This document shows positions 53,478-62,271 of a DNA stretch of 64,000 nucleotides, piece after piece. A program made the translations under genes and the position numbers. Origin of the DNA: CBDFHC01 sp965247585 (GTDB taxonomy: Bacteria; Chloroflexota; Dehalococcoidia; Lucifugimonadales; GCA-2712585). The stretch is from positions 558,001-622,000 of the forward strand of contig CBDFHC010000005.1 of NCBI GenBank assembly GCA_965247585.1. Reading direction: 5' to 3'. Numbering within the stretch: the stretch's first letter is position 1; the number at the start of each line of letters is the position of its first letter. Below the pieces are notes generated by a model. The model worked only from the letters and a program-made list of their open reading frames with translations. It ran no database searches and was not told where the DNA came from.

Positions 53478-53774
53478 TTAGTTCAATTTCGCCAGGACGT
53501 CGCTCTCCCGTAGGATCAGGTACTCCTGATCGCCGTCCTTGTATTCGGTTCCCGCGTACTTGGAATAAATAATCTGGTCCCCTACCTTCAATTCCATGGG
53601 GACGTGGTTCCCCTCATCCGTAACCCTTCCCGCGCCCACCGCAACAACTTCACCTTTTTGGGGCTTCTCTTTTGCGGTATCGGGCAGAATGATGCCCGAG
53701 GGGGTGGTCTGCTCCTGTTCCGTCGGCTGGATTACCAACCTTTCTCCTAGTGGCTTGAACTTCACCAATGCCAT
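53478..53774 (-). CDS. groS: Co-chaperonin GroES (10 kDa)
   Basis: 98 residues: FKPLGERLVIQPTEQEQTTPSGIILPDTAKEKPQKGEVVAVGAGRV contains the mobile loop, and GDQIIYSKYAGTEYKDGDQEYLILRESDVLAKL ends it. An AGGAGG site precedes ATG 53774. It is first in the groESL operon, about 50 bp downstream of the CIRCE element. Confidence 0.98.
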   Translation of the reverse strand: MALVKFKPLGERLVIQPTEQEQTTPSGIILPDTAKEKPQKGEVVAVGAGRVTDEGNHVPMELKVGDQIIYSKYAGTEYKDGDQEYLILRESDVLAKLN

Positions 53775-53822
53775 GTCCTCCTTGTGCCAGATGATCGTCT
53801 GGGCTTTGGTGCCTTCTCGAAT

Positions 53823-53849
53823 TTAGCACTCTGACTAGCAGACTGCTAA
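53823..53849. promoter_or_regulatory. CIRCE operator (HrcA binding site)
   Basis: TTAGCACTC (53823-53831), 9 bp, GACTGCTAA (53841-53849). It matches the CIRCE consensus TTAGCACTC-N9-GAGTGCTAA with a single mismatch. Its position just downstream of the groES -10 box fits repression by HrcA with release on heat or unfolded-protein stress. HrcA itself is not encoded in the window. Confidence 0.92.
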
Positions 53850-53859
53850 GGCATGCGGT

Positions 53860-53888
53860 ATGGTAAACTACGCCTCCAAAGCTGTCAA
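53860..53888 (-). promoter_or_regulatory. Sigma-70-type promoter of groESL
   Basis: On the minus strand TTGACA (53888-53883), 17 bp, TACCAT (53865-53860). The -35 is perfect and the -10 matches 4/6. Transcription would start near 53853, at the edge of the CIRCE element, the classical arrangement. Confidence 0.65.
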
Positions 53889-53946
53889 TAGGCGGGTCCA
53901 CCGCGGCACATTGGGCCACCATGCCGGCGGGCCCCGGAGACCTGAG

Positions 53947-54729
53947 TTGGCTGATGCACCGGCGGTTTTCACGCTTAATGGGCCCGTCGCCCTTGTCACC
54001 CTGGACCGTCCGGAGACCGGCAACCTGATAACCCCGGGAATCTCTAGGTCGGTGAAGTGCGCCTGCGCCCAGGCAGACCAAGACCCCTCCGTCAGGGTGT
54101 TGGTTATCACCGGCGCCGGCGGCCACTTCTCCCGGGGCCGAGACCGCCCCGCCCCGGAGCCGGCCCGAATTCCCGGGTCCGGCTTCGACGATTGGCTGGC
54201 GCCGCGCCGCGTAGCCGCCGCCGTGGCCTCGGTGAAGGTCCCCACCATCGCCGCCATTGACGGCGACGCCTTGGACCACGGCCTGGAGCTGGCCCTCGCC
54301 TGCGACCTCCGCATCGCCTCCCAAGACGCCCGCCTGGGCATCACCGATCTCCTTTCCGGCGTCCTGCCCTGGGACGGCGGCACGCAGCGACTCCCCCGGT
54401 TGGTGGGCGTCCCCCGGGCGCTGGACATGCTGCTTACCGGCCGGCTACTGACCGCCCAGGAGGCCGCCGCCATTGGGCTGATCGGCCGCGTCGCCACGCC
54501 GGGTGGCGCGCTGGCGGCGGCGCTGGAGATGGCCCAGGCCATCGCCCAGGCCGGACCCATCGCCGTGCGCTACACCAAGGAGGCCGCGTACCAGGGCGCG
54601 GACCTGTCGCTGGAACAAGGGCTGGCCCTGGAGGCGGACCTCAGCTTCATCCTCCAGGGCACCGCCGACCGCCGAGAGGGTCTCCAGGCGTTCCGCCAGA
54701 AGCGCAAACCCCGGTTTACCGGGGAGTAG
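53947..54729 (+). CDS. Enoyl-CoA hydratase/isomerase family protein, atypical active site
   Basis: A crotonase fold of about 260 residues (FTLNGPVALVTLDRPETGN; LTGRLLTAQEAAAIGLIGRV; IAVRYTKEAAYQGADLSLEQGLALEADL). TTG 53947, with GGAG upstream, is preferred because an earlier in-frame ATG (53860) lies inside the groES promoter. The usual FCAGAD oxyanion motif reads HFSRGRD, the GGG..E helix start reads LDHGLELALACD, and the second catalytic Glu position (PEV.LG.IPG) reads TDLLSGVLPWDGG, so ordinary hydratase chemistry is doubtful. It lies 5 bp before a second crotonase gene. Confidence 0.82.
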   Translation: MADAPAVFTLNGPVALVTLDRPETGNLITPGISRSVKCACAQADQDPSVRVLVITGAGGHFSRGRDRPAPEPARIPGSGFDDWLAPRRVAAAVASVKVPTIAAIDGDALDHGLELALACDLRIASQDARLGITDLLSGVLPWDGGTQRLPRLVGVPRALDMLLTGRLLTAQEAAAIGLIGRVATPGGALAAALEMAQAIAQAGPIAVRYTKEAAYQGADLSLEQGLALEADLSFILQGTADRREGLQAFRQKRKPRFTGE

Positions 54730-54734
54730 CCCCC

Positions 54735-55475
54735 ATGCCCCCTTTCCAGACCATTGAATATCTAAAGGAAGGCCCCGTGGCCTGGCTCTGGCTCAACCGG
54801 CCCCGGGTCCGAAACGCCTACAACACCGTCATGCGCGACGAGCTGTACCAGGTCCTTCAAGCGGTGCGCGATGACCCCGAGGTCCGGGCCGCCGTCCTGG
54901 CCGGCCGCGGCCCCTCCTTCTGCGCCGGCGCAGACCTCACCGAGTTCGGCACCACCCCCTCCCAGGCCATCGCCCGGCAGGTGCGGTGGCAGCGCGACGT
55001 CTGGGGTCTCTTTCTAACCTGCCCCAAGCCCCTGGTCGCCGCCATCCACGGCCACTGCATCGGCTCCGGCGTCGAGATGGCGCTGCTCTGCGACATACGA
55101 ATGGCCGCCGAGTCTGCCAGCTTCGCCATGCCGGAGGTGTCGCTGGGCCTCATCCCCGCGGCGGGTGGCACGCAGACCCTTCCGCGGAGCATCGGCATGG
55201 GCCGGAGCCTGGAGCTGCTGCTTGCGGGACGCCGGCTGGACGCCGCCGAGGCGCTGGAGCAAGGGTTGGTTTCCAGGGTGGTCCCGGACTCTGACCTGAA
55301 CGATGAGGCCCGGCTGCTGGCGGACGCCCTTTCGCGGCTGGACCCAGCCCTGGTGCGATTGGCCAAGCGCGCGGTGCGGCAAGGCGCGGAGCTGCCGTTG
55401 GCCCAGGGGCTGGAGCTGGAGGAACGCCTGGTCCTGCAGTTGGGCGCCGTGACCCACGGCGGCAGAGGGCTATAA
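54735..55475 (+). CDS. Enoyl-CoA hydratase
   Basis: 246 residues with canonical crotonase residues: GPSFCAGADLTEF (oxyanion hole), HCIGSGVEMALLCD (first Glu), FAMPEVSLGLIPAAGGTQTLPR (second Glu and oxyanion Gly). It adds water across 2-enoyl-CoA in beta-oxidation or a related ring-degradation path. It lies 5 bp after the atypical paralogue and 36 bp before an acyl-CoA ligase gene, so the three probably serve one pathway. ATG 54735. Confidence 0.9.
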   Translation: MPPFQTIEYLKEGPVAWLWLNRPRVRNAYNTVMRDELYQVLQAVRDDPEVRAAVLAGRGPSFCAGADLTEFGTTPSQAIARQVRWQRDVWGLFLTCPKPLVAAIHGHCIGSGVEMALLCDIRMAAESASFAMPEVSLGLIPAAGGTQTLPRSIGMGRSLELLLAGRRLDAAEALEQGLVSRVVPDSDLNDEARLLADALSRLDPALVRLAKRAVRQGAELPLAQGLELEERLVLQLGAVTHGGRGL

Positions 55476-55511
55476 TATCGGATAGTCTCAACTTGAGACC
55501 CAGTCCGCCAG

Positions 55512-57086
55512 ATGCACACCACCGAGTTTCTCAACATCGCCAGCGCCATCGTCCCGGAGCGCACCGCCGTGGTGTTCGAGCAGCGCCGCCTCTCCTTCCA
55601 GCACATGCAAGAACGGGTGAACCGGCTGGCCAACGCCCTCTCAGCGCTGGGCGTGGGACCCGGGGACCGGGTGGCCATGGTCGACGTCAACTGCCCGGAG
55701 CTTATGGAAGCCTATATGGCCACCGCTCAGTTGGACGCAATCTTCGTGCCGTTGAACTACCGCGCCCGAGCCGACGAACTGGCCTATATGCTGGGCGCCT
55801 CCGAGCCTACGGTGCTGCTGGTTGGCAAGCGCTACGGGGAGTTGGTCCGGTCCGCCGCCCAGTCAGACGGTTTCACCGCGCGGCTGGTGTCGGTGGAGGA
55901 ACCCCAGGACCCGTGGCTTTTCTACGACCGACTGCTGGAGCAGTCCAGCGAAGATCAGCAGCATTTCCCCACCGGCGGCGACCGGGACACCACGTTGCTC
56001 CTGTTTACCGCCGGCACCACCGGGCGGCCCAAGGCGGTGATGCTCAACCACCACAGCTTCAGCTCCTATATGCTCTCCAGCGTCCCGCCGGCGGACCCCG
56101 ATGTTGAGGAGCGCAACCTCCTCTCCGTGCCGCTTTACCACATCGCCGGCATGCAAGGCGCCTTGGCCGCCATCTTCGGCGGCCGGACCCTGCTGCTCAT
56201 GCGCCAGTTCGAGGCGGAGGCGTGGATGGAGTTGGCCCAAAGGGAGCGCGCCGACCGCTCCGGCGTGGTGCCCACCATGCTTAAGCAGGTGCTGGACCAT
56301 CCCAACTTCAACAACTATGACCTCTCCAGCCTCAAGGTAATCACCTACGGCGCCGCGCCCATGCCCCTGGACGTGGTGAAGCGCGCCATCGCCGCCTTTC
56401 CCAACGCCCAGTTCATCAACGCCTTCGGCCAGACCGAGACCGCCTCAACCATCACCATGCTCTCGCCCGAAGACCATGTCCTAAAAGGCTCTCCCCAAGT
56501 GATCGAGACCAAACTTCGCCGCCTCACCTCGGTGGGCAAGCCCCTCGAGGACGTGGAGGTGGCAATCATGGACGAAGAGGGCGGTGAAGTGCCCATAGGC
56601 CAGGTGGGCGAGGTGACGGCCCGCGGCCCTCGGATCATGAGCGGCTACTGGCATGACCCCGACGCCACCCGGTCGGCCTTCCACGGAGGCTGGCTCTTTA
56701 CCGGAGACCTGGGCTACCGCGACCAGGACGGCTATATCTATCTTTCCGGCCGCTCCAAGGACTTCATCAAGCGGGGCGGCGAGATGGTCTCGCCGGAAGA
56801 GGTGGAGCAGGTGTTGATGTCCCACCCGGCGGTGGACGACGCCGCCATCATCGGCGTCCCGGACCCCCAGTGGGGGGAGCGGGTGCGCGCCGTGGTGGTG
56901 CTTAAAGGCGGCGGCCCCGCCACCGAATCCGAGCTGATTGCGCACTGCCACCAGCGGCTGGCCAGCTTCAAACGCCCCGAGTCCGTGATCTTCGTGGAAG
57001 AGCTACCCCGCAACCCCCTGGGCAAGGTGCTCAAGCGGCTGCTACGAGAGCAGTACAGCGCCCCGGTGGACGATACGGGTTGTTGA
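55512..57086 (+). CDS. Acyl-CoA ligase (AMP-forming, ANL superfamily)
   Basis: 524 residues. The P-loop LLLFTAGTTGRPKAVML, the A5-like INAFGQTETAS, the hinge YLSGRSKDFIKRGGEMVSPEEVE and the catalytic lysine in NPLGKVLKRLL are present. It activates a carboxylic acid (fatty or aromatic) to its CoA thioester through an acyl-adenylate. A TATAAT box (55471-55476) lies just upstream. Substrate cannot be read from sequence; long/medium-chain fatty acids are the usual case for this arrangement. Confidence 0.9.
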   Translation: MHTTEFLNIASAIVPERTAVVFEQRRLSFQHMQERVNRLANALSALGVGPGDRVAMVDVNCPELMEAYMATAQLDAIFVPLNYRARADELAYMLGASEPTVLLVGKRYGELVRSAAQSDGFTARLVSVEEPQDPWLFYDRLLEQSSEDQQHFPTGGDRDTTLLLFTAGTTGRPKAVMLNHHSFSSYMLSSVPPADPDVEERNLLSVPLYHIAGMQGALAAIFGGRTLLLMRQFEAEAWMELAQRERADRSGVVPTMLKQVLDHPNFNNYDLSSLKVITYGAAPMPLDVVKRAIAAFPNAQFINAFGQTETASTITMLSPEDHVLKGSPQVIETKLRRLTSVGKPLEDVEVAIMDEEGGEVPIGQVGEVTARGPRIMSGYWHDPDATRSAFHGGWLFTGDLGYRDQDGYIYLSGRSKDFIKRGGEMVSPEEVEQVLMSHPAVDDAAIIGVPDPQWGERVRAVVVLKGGGPATESELIAHCHQRLASFKRPESVIFVEELPRNPLGKVLKRLLREQYSAPVDDTGC

Positions 57087-57148
57087 CGCGCCAGTAGGCC
57101 AAAGCTACACTCGCCGCGCCCAACTACAGCGTCACAATAGATAGTACA

Positions 57149-57826
57149 TTGAGCAATCCGCAGAGCTTCTCAACCCCTCACCCCGCCACAGCCTTCGGCG
57201 TGCCTTCCCGCTCCAGCTCCGTAATCATCCTCATGACCGGCGTGCCGGGAGTGGGGAAGACCACCCTGGGCAACGCCCTCATGGGCGCCCTGGGTCTCAC
57301 CCACCATATAAGCACCGGGTTCCTCCGGGCCGCCATTGACATGTACCTCCAACCGGAGCAGTCCGCGCTGCTGCGCCGCCACGCCTTCGACGCCTACGAA
57401 TTGCTGGAGGACACAGCGCCCACCGGCGAGAACATCCTCCGGGGCGCCATGGCACAGTCCGAGGTGTTGAAGCCCATCTTCAAAGCCTGCATCGGCAGGG
57501 CGCGCCGCGAGGGCATTGGGCTGGTGATGGAGGGCAGCCACTTCATCCCGGGCTTTGTTGACCCTAAGGAATACGGCGCCGACCTGCTCTGCGTCCTGGA
57601 CGTTCCGGACCGGCGGGAGCTGACGGCGCGGGCCCTCTCGCCCAACCACCTCCACCGAGAGCTATCCACCTTTGATCTGGAGCGCCTGGTGATGCTGCAA
57701 GACCAACTCCTGGCCGCCGCCCGCCGCCACGACAGCCCGGTGGTGGTCAACGTGGACCTGGACGCCGCCGTCCGGCAGGTCCGTCAGCTTGTGGACGCGT
57801 CCGCTACTTCCTCTACGGACTCCTGA
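57149..57826 (+). CDS. P-loop kinase (2-phosphoglycerate kinase-like / AAA ATPase)
   Basis: 225 residues from TTG 57149. Walker A is LMTGVPGVGKTTLGNALMGALG; the following STGFLRAAIDMYLQPEQS and GLVMEGSHFIPGFVD match proteins annotated as 2-phosphoglycerate kinase or 3-phosphoglycerate kinase-like, related to the enzyme that starts cyclic 2,3-diphosphoglycerate synthesis in archaea. Substrate unproved. Its 3' end overlaps the convergent Fe-S gene by 43 bp. Confidence 0.75.
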   Translation: MSNPQSFSTPHPATAFGVPSRSSSVIILMTGVPGVGKTTLGNALMGALGLTHHISTGFLRAAIDMYLQPEQSALLRRHAFDAYELLEDTAPTGENILRGAMAQSEVLKPIFKACIGRARREGIGLVMEGSHFIPGFVDPKEYGADLLCVLDVPDRRELTARALSPNHLHRELSTFDLERLVMLQDQLLAAARRHDSPVVVNVDLDAAVRQVRQLVDASATSSTDS

Positions 57827-59874
57827 CCCTCCAGACTCTCGTCCAGAAGCTCCAGCACGTCCCTGACCCGCTTCTCCCCAGACAGCCCCTTGGCCTCTAT
57901 TCCCTCCTCCAGCATCTGCAAGCAGAAGGGGCAGGACACCGCCACCGTGTCGGCCCCGGTCTCCAGGAAGTGGTCCGTCCGCATGTGGTTGATGCGGGTG
58001 CCCCGGCTCTCCTCCACCCACATGTGCCCTCCCCCTGCGCCGCAGCAGAACCCTCTCTCCCGGCACCTTGGCTCCATTTCCACCAGCTTCAGCCCGGGCA
58101 CCGCCCGAGCCACCCGCCGAGGTTCATCGTAAATCCCATTGTGCCGCCCCAGATAGCAAGAGTCGTGGTAGGCCACCTCGCCCGAAACCGGCCGCAACGG
58201 CCGCAGCTTCCCCTCCTTTATCAGCCCGTCCACCAACTGGCTGTAGTGCACCACGTCGAACTCCCCGCCAAGCTGCGGGTACTCGTTACGCATCGTGTTG
58301 AAGCAGTGCGGGCAAGTGGTTACCACCTTCTTCACGTTGTACCGCTTCAACGTCTCAATGTTCTGCTGCGCCAACGTCTGGTACAGGTACTCGTTCCCCA
58401 TCCGCCGCGCCGGGTCCCCGGTGCACCGCTCCTCCTCGCCCAGGATCGCGAAGTCCACCCCGGCGCGCTTCAGCACCCGCGCCATGGCGCGGGCTATCCG
58501 CTGGCTCTTCTCCTCCAGCGCCGCCGTGCACCCCACCCAGAACAGCACCTCCGCCTCCGGGTGCTCCGCCAGCGTCTTCACCCCCAGCCCCTCCGCCCAA
58601 TCCGTCCGGTTGAACTGCGTCCCCCGCCACGGATGGCCCCGCTGCTCCATGCTCATCAGCGCGTCCTTAGCCGACTGCGGCATCTTGGACTCCTCCAGCA
58701 CCAGGTGCCGCCGCATATCCATAATGGTGGGCACGTGCTCCACCTGCACCGGGCACTCCTCCATACACGCGCCGCAGGTCACGCAGTCCCACACCGCCTC
58801 CTCCGGCACCGCACCGCCTATCAGCAGCGGCAGCTCCGCGGCTTGACCGTTCCCGTTCCCTTTGGCGGCTCCGGCCGTCTCCAGCAGCAGGTCCTTTATG
58901 TTCTCCACCACATGCATTGGGGAGAGCACCTTACCAGTCAGGTTAGCCGGGCACGAATCGGTGCAGCGGCCACATACGGCGCAGGCGTAGCCGTCCAGGA
59001 TCTGCTTCCAGGAGAAGTGCTCCACCTTTCCCGCGCCGAAGTGCTCCGCCGTTTCCAGCTCTATCGGCACCAGCACCCCGCTGGGCTTCAGCGACTTGAA
59101 CAGCGCGTTGGCAGGCGCCGCCACCATGTGCATGTGCTTCGAGAAGGGTATATAAATGGAAAAGCCCAGTATCACCAACAGGTGCAGCCACCAGAAAAGG
59201 CCGTGCAGCAGGTTCGCACCGTCAAGCCCCAGTCCCGCGTCGTGGAACGCTCGTCCAACTGCGCCGCCTATGATGATGGACGTCTCCGGATGGGTCACCC
59301 CCAGGGCCTCGGCTTTCGCCACGAAGAACGCCCCGGAGAGCAGGGACGATACCATCAGCGTGCCGATCAGCCCCACAATCAGTATGGCGTCCTTGCTTCG
59401 TGTCAGGTCGAACGACAGCCGGTGCGGCTTCGCCAACCACCGCCGCACCAACGCCCACCCCAGGGCGGATAGTATGGCCACCGAAACGATGTCCAAGTAC
59501 ATGGCGTACACTTTCGCCCCGGTTTCCGTCAGCAGCGTCTCCGAAAACGGGCGCCACGCCGCGTCTCCAAAGATAAAGATAACGTAGCTCAGCAGGAACG
59601 ACAGGAAGCCGTAGAAGATGACTATGTGTCCCAACCCCGCCTTGTCCGGCAGGGAGAACCGCTGCATCACCTTCCGTTGGCCCATAACCACCAGCGTGAA
59701 GTTCAGCAGCCGCCGCAGGGGTTGGTCGAATTGGAACTCCCGCCGCCCCCGCAGAAGCTGGCTTATCACCCGTTGATAAAACAGGTACCCCGAGGCGCCC
59801 AGCGACACTATCAGCGCGGCGTACACTCCCACCCAGACGTCCAGCTCGCCGAAAATGCTTTCAGGCGGTACCAT
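57784..59874 (-). CDS. Membrane Fe-S oxidoreductase, EtfD/FadF-type ETF:quinone reductase
   Basis: 696 residues in three parts. About 1-250: six hydrophobic helices of NarI/HdrE type with heme-ligand-like histidines. About 295-390: two ferredoxin [4Fe-4S] motifs, CAVCGRCTDSCPA and CVTCGACMEECPV. About 440-680: two CCG domains, the first degenerate (GCTAALEE... ERCTGDPARR... CPHCFN), the second complete (DSCYLGRHN... GFCCGAGGG... CPFCLQ). This is the layout of mycobacterial EtfD and clostridial FadF/EMR, which pass electrons from ETF to menaquinone in fatty-acid oxidation, consistent with the acyl-CoA genes nearby. ETF genes are not in the window. Confidence 0.82.
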   Translation of the reverse strand: MVPPESIFGELDVWVGVYAALIVSLGASGYLFYQRVISQLLRGRREFQFDQPLRRLLNFTLVVMGQRKVMQRFSLPDKAGLGHIVIFYGFLSFLLSYVIFIFGDAAWRPFSETLLTETGAKVYAMYLDIVSVAILSALGWALVRRWLAKPHRLSFDLTRSKDAILIVGLIGTLMVSSLLSGAFFVAKAEALGVTHPETSIIIGGAVGRAFHDAGLGLDGANLLHGLFWWLHLLVILGFSIYIPFSKHMHMVAAPANALFKSLKPSGVLVPIELETAEHFGAGKVEHFSWKQILDGYACAVCGRCTDSCPANLTGKVLSPMHVVENIKDLLLETAGAAKGNGNGQAAELPLLIGGAVPEEAVWDCVTCGACMEECPVQVEHVPTIMDMRRHLVLEESKMPQSAKDALMSMEQRGHPWRGTQFNRTDWAEGLGVKTLAEHPEAEVLFWVGCTAALEEKSQRIARAMARVLKRAGVDFAILGEEERCTGDPARRMGNEYLYQTLAQQNIETLKRYNVKKVVTTCPHCFNTMRNEYPQLGGEFDVVHYSQLVDGLIKEGKLRPLRPVSGEVAYHDSCYLGRHNGIYDEPRRVARAVPGLKLVEMEPRCRERGFCCGAGGGHMWVEESRGTRINHMRTDHFLETGADTVAVSCPFCLQMLEEGIEAKGLSGEKRVRDVLELLDESLEGQESVEEVADASTS

Positions 59875-59982
59875 AAATGCTCCTTCGGATGTTACGGCTT
59901 TCAGCCAACACAGAGTTTAACATCACCATGTTCAGTGCATCAAAGGCGCGAAAATACCGCTGCCACGCCGATTCAGATTGTC

Positions 59983-60011
59983 TTGACACTCAGAAATGCC
60001 TCTGCTAGCAT
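59983..60011 (+). promoter_or_regulatory. Sigma-70-type promoter of the hopanoid operon
   Basis: TTGACA (59983-59988), 17 bp, TAGCAT (60006-60011): perfect -35, 4/6 -10. Transcription would start near 60018, about 65 nt before the polyprenyl synthase start. A short inverted repeat (CCTTTTA/TAAAAGG, 60058-60078) lies in the leader. Confidence 0.6.
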
Positions 60012-60083
60012 GGCGTGCATCGCTTAACGATGTATACCGTAGGATACCTGGTCTGCCCCTTTACTTGTTGATAAAAGGCCGAA

Positions 60084-61154
60084 ATGCCTAAGGTACAAAC
60101 CCCCAACGTTTCCCCCGCCCTGGACACCTCCCGAGCCCTTCCGAGCATATTTACCCGCTACGGTGAAGCGCTCCAGTTCGAGTTGCGCGCCGCCCTGGCG
60201 GACCGGGACGGTGAGGTGCCCCCGCCGCTACGTTACCACATGGGTTGGACCAGCGAATCGGGCCGCCCTCTGGCAGACCCCGAGGGACAGGGCAAGGCCC
60301 TGCGCCCCACCCTCTGCCTCTTCGCCTGCGAGGCGCTGGGCGGCGATTGGCGCTCCGCCCTCCCCGCCGCCGCCGCGCTGGAGTTCATCCACAACTTCTC
60401 CCTGGTCCACGATGACATTCAGGACGGCGACACCGAGCGGCGGCACCGCCGCACCCTATGGGTCATCTGGGGCCAGTCCAAAGCCGTGGTGGCGGGTGTC
60501 GGCATGCACTGCCTGGCCGCCCTGGCCCTTTCCCGCTGCCGTCACTCCCATACCAAGGCCCTCCAAGCCTCCCGGCTTCTGGTGGAGAGCTCCCTCGCCA
60601 TGATTGAGGGACAGTGCCGAGACCTCTCTTTCGAGCAGCGGTTGGACATTGGCCTGGACGAGTACCTGGAGATGGTCCGTCTAAAGACCGGCGCCCTCAT
60701 TCGTTGCAGCGTAGAGACCGGCGCCCTGCTGGCCAGCGACAATCCGGCCCACGTCGCCGCCTTGGCCGGCTACGGCGCCCACCTGGGCCGCCTGTTCCAG
60801 ATACGGGACGACGTCCTGGGAATCTGGGGCGTCCAGCAGGAGACGGGCAAGCCCTCCGGCAACGACATCCGCCGGCGCAAGAAGTCGTTCCCCATCGTAT
60901 TTGCCCTGGAGCGCGGCAGCCCCGCCGGCAAGCGGCGATTGGCCAGCATATATAAAAAGGAAGCCATCCAGGAACCGGACGTGGATGAGGTGCTGGAGAT
61001 ACTGGAGGACTCCGGCGCGCCGGAGCGCGCCCACCAGATCATTTCCCAGGAGGCCGGGCTGGCCATAGACCAGCTCCGGGGGGCGCCACTGACTCAATCC
61101 GCCAGGCGCGAGGCCCAGGAGCTGCTGGACTTCCTCGTCGCCCGGAACTTCTAA
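60084..61154 (+). CDS. Polyprenyl diphosphate synthase
   Basis: 356 residues of the trans-isoprenyl diphosphate synthase family. The first Asp-rich motif is SLVHDDIQDGDTERRHR (DDxxD), the second is FQIRDDVLGIWG. KALRPTLCLFACEALGG holds the IPP-binding Lys/Arg. It condenses isopentenyl diphosphate with an allylic primer (farnesyl or geranylgeranyl length is not predictable). As first gene of the hpnH-hpnG-hpnA unit, it would feed squalene/hopanoid synthesis. No squalene-hopene cyclase is in the window. Confidence 0.92.
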   Translation: MPKVQTPNVSPALDTSRALPSIFTRYGEALQFELRAALADRDGEVPPPLRYHMGWTSESGRPLADPEGQGKALRPTLCLFACEALGGDWRSALPAAAALEFIHNFSLVHDDIQDGDTERRHRRTLWVIWGQSKAVVAGVGMHCLAALALSRCRHSHTKALQASRLLVESSLAMIEGQCRDLSFEQRLDIGLDEYLEMVRLKTGALIRCSVETGALLASDNPAHVAALAGYGAHLGRLFQIRDDVLGIWGVQQETGKPSGNDIRRRKKSFPIVFALERGSPAGKRRLASIYKKEAIQEPDVDEVLEILEDSGAPERAHQIISQEAGLAIDQLRGAPLTQSARREAQELLDFLVARNF

Positions 61155-61168
61155 AGGGGGACCGCCAC

Positions 61169-62263
61169 ATGGCCATTGAAACTGCCAGCCCACCTGAACC
61201 TGGGACCGTCGCCACCAAGCGCACTGGGACCGCCAAACGGCCCTTTGAGCTGGGTATCAAAGTGGCGTCTTACATCCTGCGCCAAAAGCTCAAGGGGCGC
61301 AGCCGCTTCCCCCTGGTCACCATGCTAGAACCCCTGGAGATGTGTAACCTCTCCTGTGTCGGCTGCGGCCGTATCCGTGAATACAAGCCGGTGCTCAACA
61401 AGATGATGCCCTTGGCGGAAGCGTTGGCCGCGGTGGAGGAGTCTGGCGCACCCATCGTCTCCATTGCCGGTGGCGAACCCACCATCTACCCGCAAATAGA
61501 CGCCCTCATAAACGAGCTGGTGCGTCGAAAGTATTTCGTCTACTGCTGCTCCAACGGCCTCCTCATGGAGCGGGTGATGAAGAAGGTGCCTCCCTCTAAG
61601 TACTTCGCCTGGGTCATCCACATGGACGGCATGGAGGAGAAGCACGATGAGTCCGTGGCCCGGTCCGGCGTGTTTAAGAAGGCCATGCAGGCCATTGACA
61701 GCGCCCTGGACAAGGGCTACCGCGTCTGCACCAACTCCACCCTCTTCCGCGGCAGCGACGTGGACGACCTGCATGAGCTGTTCCGCACCATGTCAGAAAT
61801 GGGCGTGGAAGGATGCATGGTGTCGCCCGGCTTCGACTACGATGCGGTGGACGACCGGGATCAGTTCCTGCTGCGGGAGGAGTCCAAGCAGGTCTTCCAG
61901 AAGGTGCTGGACCCGGAGACCACCAAGGACATCCGGTTCTACAACAATCCGCTATACCTGGACTTCCTTCGGGGCAAGCGCGAATACCAGTGCACCGCCT
62001 GGTCCAACCCCACTTATACCGTGATGGGTTGGCGCCTGCCCTGCTACCCCCTGGCCGACGAGCACGTGGACAAATTGAGCCGGGTTATGGACAAGAAGGT
62101 GTGGGACCGATACGGCGTGGGCAAAGACCCCCGCTGCGCCAACTGCATGATGCACTGCGGTTTTGAGTCCGCCACCATCTTCGGCGCCATAACTAGTCCC
62201 AGGGACTGGTTCACCATGATCAAGTCCGGCGCCATAAGCAAAAGCGGAATTACCGCAAGCTAG
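61169..62263 (+). CDS. hpnH: Adenosyl-hopene transferase HpnH (radical SAM)
   Basis: 364 residues. The radical-SAM cluster motif is EMCNLSCVGCGRIREYK (CxxxCxxC), followed by SIAGGEPTIYPQID (GGE motif). The C-terminal cysteines in CTAWSNPTYTVMGWRLPCYPL and CANCMMHCGFESA are typical of HpnH. The enzyme joins the 5'-deoxyadenosyl group to the hopanoid, the first step toward C35 bacteriohopanepolyols. It sits 14 bp after the polyprenyl synthase and 8 bp before the HpnG-like gene. The only other radical SAM enzymes expected from the heme pathway (AhbC/D) are excluded by the HpnH-specific segments. Confidence 0.93.
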   Translation: MAIETASPPEPGTVATKRTGTAKRPFELGIKVASYILRQKLKGRSRFPLVTMLEPLEMCNLSCVGCGRIREYKPVLNKMMPLAEALAAVEESGAPIVSIAGGEPTIYPQIDALINELVRRKYFVYCCSNGLLMERVMKKVPPSKYFAWVIHMDGMEEKHDESVARSGVFKKAMQAIDSALDKGYRVCTNSTLFRGSDVDDLHELFRTMSEMGVEGCMVSPGFDYDAVDDRDQFLLREESKQVFQKVLDPETTKDIRFYNNPLYLDFLRGKREYQCTAWSNPTYTVMGWRLPCYPLADEHVDKLSRVMDKKVWDRYGVGKDPRCANCMMHCGFESATIFGAITSPRDWFTMIKSGAISKSGITAS

Positions 62264-62271
62264 GAAAAGGA

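Noticed and set aside
57970..59472. 500-residue plus-strand frame opposite the Fe-S oxidoreductase
   Set aside because: An antisense shadow; the minus-strand protein has four clear Fe-S motifs and membrane helices.
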